DNA from: Rhodobacter sp. Har01
Lineage (GTDB): Bacteria > Pseudomonadota > Alphaproteobacteria > Rhodobacterales > Rhodobacteraceae
DNA length: 64,000 nt
Assembly (NCBI RefSeq): GCF_020564565.1
Contig: NZ_JAJCTD010000001.1
Location: 248,001 to 312,000 of the forward strand
Direction of reading: 5' to 3'
Positions 1 to 8,606 of this stretch are shown piece after piece; positions within the stretch are counted from its first letter, which is position 1, and each line of letters opens with the position of its first letter. A model generated the notes under the pieces. The model saw nothing but the letters and a program-made list of their open reading frames with translations. It was not told where the DNA came from and did not search any database. The translations under genes and the position numbers were made by a program.

Positions 1-974
1 GCGTTGAAGCCCAGGTCCACGTCCAACTCGCGCGCCAGTTCCACCGCCGCCGTGTCGCGCAGCGCGCGCACCGCCTGCTGCAGGATTTCCACCTTCAACC
101 GCCCGCCCGGCGTGGCCACCCCGGCGAAGACCGGGTCCGCCAAGGCCTCGGCCAGACCAAGCGCATGGTCGAAAGCGGCCAGCGTCAGCGGCGCGTCGGG
201 CGTCAGGCTTTCGGTCAGCGCCCGCAGGCCCTGCAACTCCAGCACCACGTTGCTCAAAGACCGGCCCGAGGCGCGGGCCTGCGCCAGTTCGGGGCGCGGC
301 TTGTCGAAGCTGCCCAGCGGGCGGCCCAACTGCTGGTCGGCGATCTGCTCCAGCCCTGCGTGGATCAGGGTGAAGATCGCCTGACGCACCTCGGGGCCGC
401 TGAGGAATTCCGCGTTCCCTTCGGTGCCCGCGCTCAGCATCGCCTGAGCAAAGCCGGTGTCGCCTTGCCAGCCGTCGCGCAAGTCCGCCGCCATCCGCGC
501 CAGGTCGGCCGCCGTGGCACGGACCAGCGGGCAGGGGTCGGCGGGCAGCGGCTCGGCGGGCCACAGCAGCCGTTCCAGCCCCAACAGACCGCGCGCCGCG
601 ACCGAGGCCTGTGCCAGCCCCTCGGGCGTCAGCGCCGCCGGTTCGCCCGCCAGCAGGGCCGCCTGGGCCTTGGCCCCCAACCCCTTCGGATCGGGCCAGA
701 ACAGGATCGCCAGCGCGCGGCCGTCTTCCTCGGCCGGGCCGATGCGCAGGGGTGCCACCGCCATCCAGGCATCGAACGCGGTGTGGAAGGCCGGTTCCAG
801 CGCCTGCGCCTCGCAGGACGCCTGGGCGGCCGTGTCCAGCGCGGCAGCGGCCTCGGCGAAGGCGGCGTATCCGGGCAGGATCACGTCGCGGATCGCTTCG
901 GGGTAGTCGGCACGGGCCGGGGCGGCCAGGGCCAGGGCGGCCATCAGCGCAAGCAGGACGGGGGGGCGGGGCAT
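1..974 (-). CDS. Imelysin-family periplasmic protein, 3' end cut by window
   Basis: The minus-strand frame is open from the ATG at 974 to the window edge, about 324 residues, and the stop codon lies outside. It opens with a Sec signal peptide (MPRPPVLLALMAALALAAPARA), so the protein is probably periplasmic. The mature part reads as an alanine-rich helical imelysin-type protein (peptidase M75/IrpA superfamily), a family tied to iron uptake whose members are mostly not proven peptidases. It starts 3 bp after the stop of the di-haem oxidoreductase and belongs to the hemP-imelysin-dihaem-imelysin operon. It is more divergent than the imelysin at 2503-3753. The family call rests on overall resemblance and context; the operon membership is clear. 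Confidence 0.8.
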   Translation of the reverse strand, partial: MPRPPVLLALMAALALAAPARADYPEAIRDVILPGYAAFAEAAAALDTAAQASCEAQALEPAFHTAFDAWMAVAPLRIGPAEEDGRALAILFWPDPKGLGAKAQAALLAGEPAALTPEGLAQASVAARGLLGLERLLWPAEPLPADPCPLVRATAADLARMAADLRDGWQGDTGFAQAMLSAGTEGNAEFLSGPEVRQAIFTLIHAGLEQIADQQLGRPLGSFDKPRPELAQARASGRSLSNVVLELQGLRALTESLTPDAPLTLAAFDHALGLAEALADPVFAGVATPGGRLKVEILQQAVRALRDTAAVELARELDVDLGFN

Positions 975-977
975 GGC

Positions 978-2492
978 CTACAGACTTTCCAGGAAAGCCA
1001 GGATCGCGGCGCGGTCCTGGGCGGAGAGCCCGACAAAGCCGTCCCGCGCGTCCTGGGCTTCGCCGCCATGCCAGAGGATGGCCTCGGTCAGGCTGCGGGC
1101 GCGGCCGTCGTGCAGGAACTGGGTATGGCCGCTGACCTGCGCCGTCAAGCCGATGCCCCAGAGCGGCGGCGTCTTCCATTCGGTTCCCGAGGCGCGGCCT
1201 TCGGGGCGGCCATCGGCCAGCCCCGGCCCCATGTCGTGCAAGAGCAGGTCGGTGTAGGGCCAGATCAGCTGGAAGCTTTGCTCGGGCTGGCCGTCCAGCC
1301 GATGGGTGACGAACTTCGGCACATGGCAGCCGGCGCAGCCCAGATCATGGAACACCGCCTTGCCGCGCAGCACTGCCGGGTCGTCCACGCCGCGCCGCTC
1401 CGGCACGCCCAGATTGCGGCTGTAGAAGGTGACAAGCTCAAGGCTTTCGCCATCCACCTCCAGCCCGTCGCGCTGCCCTGCCTCTTGCCCATGCGGGGCG
1501 GCGCGGCAACCGGCCTGCACCGTCGAGCAATCGCCCCAGGGGTCGGGGTGCAGCGGGCTGGATAGCCCCATGTCGCCTGCGAACGCCCCCGCCGATTGTT
1601 CCTTGACCGTCGGCGCGCCGGCCTTCCAGCCGAACCGCCCCAGCATCGGCGCGCCGAATTCCACCGAGGGCACGATCTGCGCCCGGCCCGAGATGCCGTC
1701 GGCGTTGGCATCCTCCGGGTCGGCCAGCGTCAGGATGTCGCCCGCGGGGATCGCCTCCAGCAGCCCCAGCCCGATCATCTGCGGCGCCACCCGCGGCGAC
1801 AGCATCGCCCCCGCCGCCAGAGCGCCGAAGGCCGGGTCGCCCACTGCATAGGACGGCGCACGCAAGGGAACGACGGTTCCGTCAGCCAGCCTCACCGGCA
1901 CTTCGTCGTAGGAAATCTCCATCCGGCCCTCGGCCGCATGGCCCGGCGCCGCCAGGTCCTGCAACTGGCCGCCATAGGTCGGCTCGGGTCGGGTCGTCCG
2001 CCATTCGACAATGCCATCTGGCACAGGCCCGCCGGGCACCGACAGGCGCAGGAACATCGACACCCGGCTGTCGTCCGGCCCCTCGGGCACATGCCCCCGG
2101 CCGTCCTTGAGGTGGCAATCCTGGCAGGCCCGCGCGTTGTACAGCGGACCCAGCCCGTCGGAGGCCTTGGTCGAAGCCGGCGCCGCCACCCAGGTCTTGC
2201 GAAACAGCGCATTGCCCAGCTTGAAGCGCATCTCGTCTTCGAACGGCATGTTGGCCGAGAACTGGCTGAAGGCATCCGCCGTGCCGGTGTCGCGCACCGT
2301 CGCCGCCCCGGCGGACTTTGCCTCGAAGGCCTCGGGTGCGGCGAAACCGGTTGGCGCGGCCAGCACGGCGGCCACCTTCGCCGCCTCGGCCTTGGTGCGC
2401 GGCAGCACCGCCAGATGCGGGTCGTCCAGCGCCTGCGCCAGCACCGGGCCGGCGATCAGCAAGAGCAGCGGCAGAACCGGGTGAAACCTCAT
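978..2492 (-). CDS. Di-haem oxidoreductase, DUF1111 / putative peroxidase family
   Basis: This 504-residue protein has a signal peptide (MRFHPVLPLLLLIAGPVLA) and two c-type haem motifs, CQDCH in the N-terminal half and CAGCH in the C-terminal third, so it should be an exported di-haem cytochrome. The layout and length fit the DUF1111 'di-haem oxidoreductase, putative peroxidase' family, whose substrate is unknown. It lies between two imelysin genes with gaps of 3 and 10 bp, an arrangement that recurs in alphaproteobacterial iron-uptake loci. The likely role is periplasmic redox handling of iron or a haem-related compound, which is an inference from context. The ATG at 2492 is preceded by GAGG at good spacing. 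Confidence 0.88.
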   Translation of the reverse strand: MRFHPVLPLLLLIAGPVLAQALDDPHLAVLPRTKAEAAKVAAVLAAPTGFAAPEAFEAKSAGAATVRDTGTADAFSQFSANMPFEDEMRFKLGNALFRKTWVAAPASTKASDGLGPLYNARACQDCHLKDGRGHVPEGPDDSRVSMFLRLSVPGGPVPDGIVEWRTTRPEPTYGGQLQDLAAPGHAAEGRMEISYDEVPVRLADGTVVPLRAPSYAVGDPAFGALAAGAMLSPRVAPQMIGLGLLEAIPAGDILTLADPEDANADGISGRAQIVPSVEFGAPMLGRFGWKAGAPTVKEQSAGAFAGDMGLSSPLHPDPWGDCSTVQAGCRAAPHGQEAGQRDGLEVDGESLELVTFYSRNLGVPERRGVDDPAVLRGKAVFHDLGCAGCHVPKFVTHRLDGQPEQSFQLIWPYTDLLLHDMGPGLADGRPEGRASGTEWKTPPLWGIGLTAQVSGHTQFLHDGRARSLTEAILWHGGEAQDARDGFVGLSAQDRAAILAFLESL

Positions 2493-2502
2493 GCCACCAG
2501 CC

Positions 2503-3753
2503 TCACTGGAAGACGGCGTTGGGGTTGTCCAGGCTGTCCGAGCCTTCGAACTTGAGCTTCGACAGGCCCAGCGCGGTCACGGCCCGCTCGATCGACCTGG
2601 TCTGGGTCACCAGCGCATCGACGGCCGCCAGGATCAGCGCTTCGCCCGTGGCATTGCCCGGCGCCAGCATCTGGTCATAGGCCATACCGCCCTCGGCCGC
2701 CGTCACGATGGCCTGCAAGGCCCCGACCGAGGCATCCAGTTCCGTCCTGAGCTGCGCATCAACCCCGGCGTCGCTTGCAGCCACCAGGTTCGACAGCGAC
2801 GGTCCCGCGACAACCGACCCGTCCACCCGGTTGTAAGCCCCGAGATAGACGTTGCGGATGCCCAGGCCATCATAGAAATGGCTCATGTGGGTGTTGTCGG
2901 AAAAGCAGTCATGCTCTTCCTCGGGGTCGTTCAGCATCAGCCCCAGCTTCATCCGCTCGCCCGCCTGCTCGCCATAGGACAGGCTGCCCATCCCGGTCAG
3001 GATCGCCATCAGACCGGCCTCGGGGTCCGCCGCCACCGCCGCCCGCGCGGCCCCGCCCTCGGCCCATTGCCCTGCCATGTAGTCCAGATCGGCCACCAGC
3101 AGATCGGTCGCCGCCACCAGATAGGTCGCCCGGCGGTCGCAACTGCCGCCGGTGCAATCCGCGCCCTGCAGGAAATCCGTATGGGGCCGCGCGCCCGCCC
3201 CCGGCCCGGTGCCGTTCAGATCCTGGCCCCAGAGCAGGAACTCGATGGCATGGTAGCCGCTGGCGACATTGGCCTCGATCCCGTCGGCCTCGTGCAGGGT
3301 CTTTGCGATCAGCGCCGGGGTGAGGACGGTGGCGTCGATCTGCCGGCCCGAGAGGGTGAAGGTCGGATGGGCGATGACGTTCAGCCCGGCCTGCGGGTTT
3401 TCCTCGTTGGTTGCGGTGCCTGCGGCGACATAGTCGATCAGGCCCTCGTCCAGCGGCCAGGCGTTCACCCGGCCCTCCCAATCGTCCACGATCGGGTTGC
3501 CGAAGCGGAAGACCTCGGTCTGCTGGTAGGGCACGCGGGCGGCGACCCAGGCGGCGCGGGCGGCCTGCAGGGTTGCGTCCGACGGCGCCGCGACCAGCGC
3601 CGCGACGGCCGCCTGCAGCGCCTGCGCGGTCGTCAGGCTGTCGCCATAGGCGGCCTCGGCGATGTCGGCATAGGTGTCCAGCACGGCGGCGGGGTCGGCG
3701 GCCAGCGCGGGGCTTGCCAGCGCGGAAGACAGAAGAAGGGCGGTCAGGCGCAT
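2503..3753 (-). CDS. Imelysin-family iron-regulated protein (IrpA-like)
   Basis: The protein has 416 residues counted from the ATG at 3753, which directly opens a signal peptide (MRLTALLLSSALASPALAA) and follows a GGAG ribosome site. An alternative ATG at 3768 overlaps the hemP stop codon and would add five residues. The imelysin signature GxHxxE is seen as GYHAIEFLLWG near residue 160. Family members are periplasmic or surface proteins induced by iron limitation, with a fold related to EfeO-type iron-binding proteins. Its place directly behind hemP and before the di-haem protein supports an iron-acquisition role. Which ligand it binds cannot be read from the sequence. Confidence 0.9.
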   Translation of the reverse strand: MRLTALLLSSALASPALAADPAAVLDTYADIAEAAYGDSLTTAQALQAAVAALVAAPSDATLQAARAAWVAARVPYQQTEVFRFGNPIVDDWEGRVNAWPLDEGLIDYVAAGTATNEENPQAGLNVIAHPTFTLSGRQIDATVLTPALIAKTLHEADGIEANVASGYHAIEFLLWGQDLNGTGPGAGARPHTDFLQGADCTGGSCDRRATYLVAATDLLVADLDYMAGQWAEGGAARAAVAADPEAGLMAILTGMGSLSYGEQAGERMKLGLMLNDPEEEHDCFSDNTHMSHFYDGLGIRNVYLGAYNRVDGSVVAGPSLSNLVAASDAGVDAQLRTELDASVGALQAIVTAAEGGMAYDQMLAPGNATGEALILAAVDALVTQTRSIERAVTALGLSKLKFEGSDSLDNPNAVFQ

Positions 3754-3764
3754 GGTCGCTCCGG

Positions 3765-3980
3765 TCATTTGGTGAGGATCAGCTTGCCCTGCCGGGTGAT
3801 CCGCAGGGTGTAGTGCTGCCGGTTCAGCACGATCATCGCCGTGGCGCCGCCCCGGGTCAGGTCCTGGGCATCGTGGCAGGGCGGAGTGCCCGGCGCTGGC
3901 GCCAGGTCGGTGCCAAGGGTAGCGGGGGTGGTCATCGCGGTGCCCCCTGGCCCCGCAGCGGGCAGGCTTCGTTCCGGCAT
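3765..3980 (-). CDS. hemP: Hemin uptake protein HemP
   Basis: This is a 71-residue protein whose C-terminal half carries the HemP hallmark, ending YTLRITRQGKLILTK. HemP/HmuP proteins are small factors needed for haem-uptake gene expression in several proteobacteria. The usual family length is 50-70 residues, so the start could instead be the ATG at 3935 (residue 16), which has an AGGGGG sequence in front of it. The stop codon overlaps the upstream alternative start of the imelysin gene (ATGA), so the two are probably translationally coupled. As first gene of the operon it marks the whole block as iron/haem responsive. Confidence 0.9.
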   Translation of the reverse strand: MPERSLPAAGPGGTAMTTPATLGTDLAPAPGTPPCHDAQDLTRGGATAMIVLNRQHYTLRITRQGKLILTK

Positions 3981-4060
3981 GTCATCCGTCTTTCCCTTGG
4001 GATCGCTTTGACAGGCTGGCTTGCCCAGACACGCAACGAACCGCCGGGCTGGCTCTTGCG

Positions 4061-4096
4061 GTCTTTATTCCGACAGAAATTGTCAGGTGTAAAGAC
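4061..4096. promoter_or_regulatory. Nested inverted repeat upstream of hemP, candidate iron-responsive operator
   Basis: Seven-base arms GTCTTTA (4061-4067) and TAAAGAC (4090-4096) enclose a second inverted pair, GACA (4072-4075) and TGTC (4081-4084). The element lies about 80 bp before the hemP start in an A/T-rich pocket of an otherwise very G+C-rich sequence, where a promoter is expected. Alphaproteobacterial iron operons are controlled by Irr, RirA, Fur/Mur or IscR. This repeat does not match any one of their published boxes cleanly, so the regulator is left open. Confidence 0.4.
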
Positions 4097-4205
4097 GGAA
4101 TCTGCATGAGATGTCTGATCGGGCGAGAAACCTGGCAAGGGCAGGTGCCCGGCGCGACCGGCCAGATGGTCCGGACGCGCCGAGTGCAGCCGCCTGCCGG
4201 CGGCG

Positions 4206-4805
4206 CTAGAAGCTGAGGCGGATGGCGGTTTCCTTCAGTTCGGCCACCAGCCGGCGGCTTTGGCTGTGCAGCTCTTCCGGCACCAGGGCGAAATGCACCT
4301 GCGCCGCGCCGATCTCGGCCGGGGGATGGCGCTCGGTCAGAATCTCCCACAGCGCCGGGTCGATCTTCAGCCGCGCCGCCTCGGCCTGCATCAGCCATCC
4401 GGTGTCGCCGCGCTCGATCCGCACCTTGCCGCCATAGGCCATCGCCGATTCCAGACATTGCAGCAGCAGGAACGCCAGCTTGACCTCGCGCCGTGACAAC
4501 TCGCTGGGGCTTTGCCAGTCCACCGTCAGCCGGCCGCCCCGGGTCATGTCGTTCAGGATCGACACCACCTCGCCCCGGGCGATGCGCTGGTCGCCGGCGG
4601 CCGACCCGAAGGCGACGCGGAAATACCGGATCCGGGCGTTGGCATTGGCCACGCTTTCGGCGATCAGCGCAAGTTCCGGGCTGGCCGCGGCACTGCGGTC
4701 CATCATCAGAAGCTCTACGCCGTTGCCGATGGCCCCGATCGGGCTGATAAGGTCATGGCAGATGCGCGAGCCGATCAGCGCGGCCAGGTCGGGTTTGTCC
4801 TGCAT
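4206..4805 (-). CDS. chpT: Histidine phosphotransferase ChpT
   Basis: The 199-residue protein starts at the ATG at 4805; a longer reading to 4880 would run into the divergent gene. The phospho-accepting histidine is His17 in the motif RICHDLISPIGAIGNG, followed by a degenerate ATPase-like domain, as in the HPTransfase (PF10090) family. ChpT passes phosphate from the hybrid kinase CckA to CtrA, which controls motility, gene-transfer-agent production and quorum-linked genes in Rhodobacterales. It is divergent from the DUF3553 gene with only 31 bp between start codons, so at least one promoter must lie inside the other gene or both must sit back to back in that gap. Confidence 0.9.
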   Translation of the reverse strand: MQDKPDLAALIGSRICHDLISPIGAIGNGVELLMMDRSAAASPELALIAESVANANARIRYFRVAFGSAAGDQRIARGEVVSILNDMTRGGRLTVDWQSPSELSRREVKLAFLLLQCLESAMAYGGKVRIERGDTGWLMQAEAARLKIDPALWEILTERHPPAEIGAAQVHFALVPEELHSQSRRLVAELKETAIRLSF

Positions 4806-4836
4806 GTCTTGGAGGCCTCTGTCAGGGAACGATTCG

Positions 4837-5019
4837 ATGAACTCGCTTTTGCAGCCAGGCATGTTCGTGCGCCACCCCAACCGGCCCGATTGGGGCCTTG
4901 GTCAGGTTCAGTCGAACATCGGCGGGCGCGTGACGGTGAATTTCGAACATGCCGGGAAGATTGTGATCGACAGCAGGCATGTGGAGCTTCGCCTTGATTT
5001 CGACGCCGGACACGCATAG
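4837..5019 (+). CDS. DUF3553 domain protein
   Basis: This 60-residue protein starts with MNSLLQPGMFVRHPNRPDWG and continues with GLGQVQSNIGGRVTVNFEHAGK, the full extent of the DUF3553 family. These short beta-rich proteins resemble the small domain found at the end of UvrD/PcrA-type helicases; the function of stand-alone members is unknown. The ATG at 4837 lies 31 bp from the divergent chpT start. A later ATG at 4861 would delete the conserved first residues, so the upstream start is preferred. No clear Shine-Dalgarno sequence precedes it, so it may be leaderless or weakly translated. Confidence 0.85.
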   Translation: MNSLLQPGMFVRHPNRPDWGLGQVQSNIGGRVTVNFEHAGKIVIDSRHVELRLDFDAGHA

Positions 5020-5181
5020 TGGGCATTCCGTTCGCGAATGCAACCTTAGATGGGCGCACGCCTGCAACGCCCCCAAACTGGCTGCAGTCTGGCTCCAGTC
5101 GGCTGCAGGCAAGACCAGGGCGACGGTTGCATTGCGGCCCCGGCCTGTCTAAGTCCTGAGCGGCCGTCCTGCGGAACACCA

Positions 5182-5964
5182 ATGCTCTCCGACGACCCGA
5201 TCTATCTTCAGCGCCTTGCAACCGACGCGGCAGACCTGCGCGCGGCGCAGCGCCTGCGCTACCGGGTCTTCGTGCAGGAGTTGGGGGCGGACGGGCCGCT
5301 GGTGGACCACGACCAGGGCCTTGAGCGCGACGAATTCGACCCGCTGTTCGACCATCTCTTGCTGATCGACCGCCGGGTGGACCCGGCCAGCGGCGACCAC
5401 GTGGTCGGGGCCTACCGGCTGCTGCCGTCGGATCGGGTCGGGGCAGGGGGGCGCTACTATTCCGAGGCCGAATATGATCTTGGGCCGCTGCGGGCCTCTG
5501 GCCGGCGGCTGGTCGAACTGGGCCGGTCCTGCGTTCACCCCGACCACCGCGGCGGAACCGGGATGTTCCACCTGTGGAACGGGCTGGCCGAATACGTGCT
5601 GGAACGCGGCATCGAGGTGCTGTTCGGCGTGGCCTCGTTCCACGGCACCGACGTCGCGGCGCTTGCCCCGCAACTGGCCTGGCTTTACCACCACCATCTG
5701 GCGCCGCCCGATATGCGCGTCGTCGCGCGGCCACCGGGGCGGGTCGCGATGGACCTTGTGCCGGCCGACCAGCTGGACCGCAAGGCGGCCATGGCGGCGA
5801 TGCCGGCGCTGATCAAGGCCTACCTGCGGCTTGGCGGCTTCGTCGGCGACGGCGCCTTCCTCGACCTTCCGTTCAACACCACCGATGTCTGCCTGGTCAT
5901 GGACACCGGCCGGATGTCGGCCAAGCACCGCGACTTCTACATCCGCAAGAAGGGTCCGGCGTGA
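5182..5964 (+). CDS. olsB: Ornithine-acyl-ACP N-acyltransferase OlsB
   Basis: This is a 260-residue GNAT-type acyltransferase (hemolysin-acyltransferase-like, Acetyltransf_5), with the diagnostic stretches RLRYRVFVQELGADG near residue 25, GAYRLL near residue 78 and VELGRSCVHPDHRGG near residue 112. OlsB joins a 3-hydroxy fatty acid from acyl carrier protein to the alpha-amino group of ornithine, making lyso-ornithine lipid. The ATG at 5182 gives the family's usual N-terminus. Its stop overlaps the GTG start of olsA (GTGA), so the two enzymes are coupled and form a complete ornithine-lipid pathway. Such lipids become important in Rhodobacter when phosphate is short. Confidence 0.92.
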   Translation: MLSDDPIYLQRLATDAADLRAAQRLRYRVFVQELGADGPLVDHDQGLERDEFDPLFDHLLLIDRRVDPASGDHVVGAYRLLPSDRVGAGGRYYSEAEYDLGPLRASGRRLVELGRSCVHPDHRGGTGMFHLWNGLAEYVLERGIEVLFGVASFHGTDVAALAPQLAWLYHHHLAPPDMRVVARPPGRVAMDLVPADQLDRKAAMAAMPALIKAYLRLGGFVGDGAFLDLPFNTTDVCLVMDTGRMSAKHRDFYIRKKGPA

Positions 5965-6785
5965 ACACCGACTGGATGAACGCCCCGGTCCCGCCGCTAC
6001 GAATCGGACCGGCGGGTTGGCTGCGGGTGGTCTGGAAAGGTGCGGTGCTGGGTCTGGTCACCTTCGGCTGTCTCGGGCTGCTGCTGCTGGTGCGGCTGGT
6101 CGAGGCGCCGCTGTTCGGCCCGGCCCGGCCCTGGACGCCCTGGATCACCCAGTTCGTCTGCCGGTCGGCCTTTGTCATCCTCGGGCTGCGTCGCGACGTG
6201 CGCGGCGAGCCGATGCACGAGAAAGGGGCGGTGGTGGCCAACCACTCGTCCTGGCTGGACATCTTTACCCTGAACGCCAGCCAGCGCATCTACTTCGTCG
6301 CCAAGGCCGAGGTGGCGGACTGGCCGGCGATCGGCTGGCTGGCGCGGGCAACCGGGACGGTGTTCATCGCGCGCAAGGGGGCCGAGGCCAAGCAGCAGCA
6401 GCAGGTGTTCGAAGACCGTCTGCGGGCGGGCCACCAGCTGTTGTTCTTTCCCGAAGGAACCAGCACCGATGCGATCCGAGTGCTGCCCTTCAAGTCGACG
6501 CTGTTCCAGGCCTTCTACACCCACGGGCTGGATCGGGTGATGCACATCCAGCCGGTGACGGTGATCTACCATGCCCCGCCGGGCGAGGACCCGCGTCACT
6601 ATGGCTGGTGGGGCGACATGGGCTTTGCCCCGCACCTGCTGGCGGCGCTTGCGGCCCCCCGGCACGGCCGGGTCGAGGTGATCTACCACCCGCCGGTTCC
6701 GGTCGATGCCTTCCCCGGCCGCAAGGAACTGGCGGCCTACTGCGAACGGGTGATCCGCACCGCCCACAGCCTGGCCGAAGCCTGA
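5961..6785 (+). CDS. olsA: Lyso-ornithine lipid O-acyltransferase OlsA
   Basis: The 274-residue product begins at GTG 5961, overlapping the olsB stop by 4 bp. It has an N-terminal membrane segment (about residues 24-45) and the PlsC-family acyltransferase boxes: HSSWLD (catalytic H-x4-D) near residue 94 and FPEGTS near residue 165. OlsA adds the second acyl chain to lyso-ornithine lipid at the inner membrane. In R. capsulatus the homologue can also act as a lysophosphatidic acid acyltransferase, so a dual role is possible. The gene ends 309 bp before the convergent trpE stop, with a hairpin repeat between them. Confidence 0.92.
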   Translation: MNTDWMNAPVPPLRIGPAGWLRVVWKGAVLGLVTFGCLGLLLLVRLVEAPLFGPARPWTPWITQFVCRSAFVILGLRRDVRGEPMHEKGAVVANHSSWLDIFTLNASQRIYFVAKAEVADWPAIGWLARATGTVFIARKGAEAKQQQQVFEDRLRAGHQLLFFPEGTSTDAIRVLPFKSTLFQAFYTHGLDRVMHIQPVTVIYHAPPGEDPRHYGWWGDMGFAPHLLAALAAPRHGRVEVIYHPPVPVDAFPGRKELAAYCERVIRTAHSLAEA

Positions 6786-7094
6786 CCGCCACCGGGGATC
6801 CAAAGGCGCGGCATGCGCCGCAAGTCATTTGCCTCGTCGTTGCGGTTCCCGCTCCTCCTCGACGGCGGGGGCCAGCCCCCGCACCCCCGGGGTATTTGTG
6901 CCAAGATGAAGGGCATGGATTTCATCTTGGCTGAAATACCCCCGCCGGAGGCATCCGCGGCCAATGCCGGAAGCGCCGCCGCAGAACAAGCGTCGCGCCG
7001 GGGCCGGGGCTCCGAGCCGGTTGCGCGCTTGCGCGCAGAGGCGAGATGCAAGCTTGCGGCCGCCTCTTGCGGCCGCTCCGCCGGATTCCCGCTG
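6786..7094. other. Intergenic region between convergent olsA and trpE
   Basis: No believable gene is seen in these 309 bp. The region holds copy A of the composite hairpin repeat (6865-6945). Farther right is a G+C-rich stretch with two GCGGCCGC palindromes near 7057-7078. The repeat's position between two converging genes fits a bidirectional terminator. Confidence 0.7.
6865..6945. repeat. Composite hairpin repeat, copy A
   Basis: A G/C hairpin (GCGGGGG at 6865-6871 with CCCCCGC at 6876-6882) is followed by a long inverted repeat. Its left arm GGGGTATTTGTGCCAAGATG starts at 6889; its right arm is TTCATCTTGGCTGAAATACC from 6921, with two mismatches and a 10-nt loop. The same two-part design recurs at 11792, 18234 and, reversed, at 44295. 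It sits between convergent olsA and trpE. Confidence 0.85.
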
Positions 7095-8606
7095 TCAGCC
7101 GTTGCTGCGCTGCGCGAACCGTCCCGCGTCTTCTGCCGCGCGGCGCAGGGCGTTGGATTTGTTGACGGATTCCTGGTACTCGGCTTCCGGGTCGCTGTCA
7201 TAGACCACGCCGCCCCCGGCCTGGATATACAGCGTCTCGTCCTTCAGCACCGCGGTGCGCAGCGCGATGCAGAAATCCATCTCGCCATTGGCCGCGAAAT
7301 AGCCCACGCCGCCGCCATAGACGCCACGCTTTTCCGGCTCCAGCTCGTCGATGATCTGCATCGCCCGCACCTTGGGCGCCCCTGACACGGTGCCCGCCGG
7401 CAGCCCCGCCAGCAGCGCCGACAGCGCGTCCTCGCCGTCGCGGATCTCGCCCACCACGTTCGACACGATGTGCATGACGTGGCTGTAGCGCTCGATGATG
7501 AACTTCTCGGTCGGCCGCACCGTGCCTACCCTGGCGACCCGGCCCACGTCGTTGCGACCGAGGTCCAACAGCATCAGGTGTTCGGCCCGTTCCTTCTGGT
7601 CGGCCAGCAGGTCGGCCTCGAGCGCGCGATCCTCGTCCTCGGTTGCGCCGCGCTTGCGGGTGCCGGCGATGGGGCGGATCGTCACCTGCCCGTCGCGCAG
7701 CCGCACCAGGATTTCCGGGCTGGCGCCCACCACCTGGAAGCCGCCGAAATTGAAGAAGAACATGAAGGGCGAGGGGTTGGTGCGTCGCAGGCTGCGATAC
7801 AGCGCAAAGGGCGGCAGCGCGAAATCCATCGCCCAGCGCTGGCTGGGCACCACCTGGAAGATGTCGCCGGCGCGGATGTAGTCCTTGGCCTTCTCGACCG
7901 CGGCCTTGTAGCCGTCATGGCTGAAGTTCGACCGCAGGTTTCCGACCTTGGCCGCCTCGCCCAGGTCGCGCATCGCGCCGGCCGGCGCGCGGTCGAGGTC
8001 GCGCAGCGCGTCCATCACCCGCTCGGCCGCCTGGGCATAGGCCGCCCGCGCCGAAAGCCCCGATCCCGCCCAGGCAGGTGCCACCAGCGTCACGTCGCCC
8101 TTGACCCCGTCCAGCACCGCAATGACCGAAGGCCGCATCAGCACCGCATCGGGCAGGCCGATGGGATCGGGGTTCACGTCCGGCAGGTGTTCCACCAGCC
8201 GGATCATGTCATAGCCGAGATACCCGAACAGGCCGGCCGAGACCGCCGGCAGCCCCTCTGGCATCTCGATCCGGCTTTCCGCGATCAACGCGCGCAGCGT
8301 GTCCAGCGGTGCGCCCTCCAGCGGCCGGAAGGCCGCCGGGTCGAAGCGGGCCTCGCGGTTGATCTCGCTGACCGCGCCGCGGCAGCGCCAGATCAGGTCC
8401 GGCTTCATGCCGACGATCGAATAGCGGCCGCGCACCTCGCCGCCGGTGACCGATTCCAGCATGAAGGTGTCAGCCCGGGCGTCCCCGAGTTTCAGCATCA
8501 GGCTGACCGGGGTGTCCAGGTCGGCGGCAAGCCGGGTCCAGACCAGCTGGTTCCTGCCTTCGGCCCAACCCTTTTCGAAGGCCTCGAAGGCGGGGAGCAT
8601 GGTCAT
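7095..8606 (-). CDS. trpE: Anthranilate synthase component I TrpE
   Basis: The 503-residue protein shows both TrpE regions: the N-terminal domain and the chorismate-binding domain, with GAPKVRAMQIIDELEP and the final IQAGGGVVYDSDPEAEYQE block near the C-terminus. It converts chorismate and glutamine-derived ammonia to anthranilate in the cytoplasm. The glutamine amidotransferase partner TrpG is not in the window: trpE is followed by a hairpin repeat and a convergent gene, so trpG must be elsewhere. The ATG at 8606 overlaps the stop of the upstream ppiD-like gene (ATGA), meaning the two are translationally coupled. Confidence 0.97.
   Translation of the reverse strand: MTMLPAFEAFEKGWAEGRNQLVWTRLAADLDTPVSLMLKLGDARADTFMLESVTGGEVRGRYSIVGMKPDLIWRCRGAVSEINREARFDPAAFRPLEGAPLDTLRALIAESRIEMPEGLPAVSAGLFGYLGYDMIRLVEHLPDVNPDPIGLPDAVLMRPSVIAVLDGVKGDVTLVAPAWAGSGLSARAAYAQAAERVMDALRDLDRAPAGAMRDLGEAAKVGNLRSNFSHDGYKAAVEKAKDYIRAGDIFQVVPSQRWAMDFALPPFALYRSLRRTNPSPFMFFFNFGGFQVVGASPEILVRLRDGQVTIRPIAGTRKRGATEDEDRALEADLLADQKERAEHLMLLDLGRNDVGRVARVGTVRPTEKFIIERYSHVMHIVSNVVGEIRDGEDALSALLAGLPAGTVSGAPKVRAMQIIDELEPEKRGVYGGGVGYFAANGEMDFCIALRTAVLKDETLYIQAGGGVVYDSDPEAEYQESVNKSNALRRAAEDAGRFAQRSNG

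Noticed and set aside
5050..5181. Longer OlsB start at 5050
   Set aside because: The extra residues show no similarity to the family, and ATG 5182 gives the standard N-terminus.
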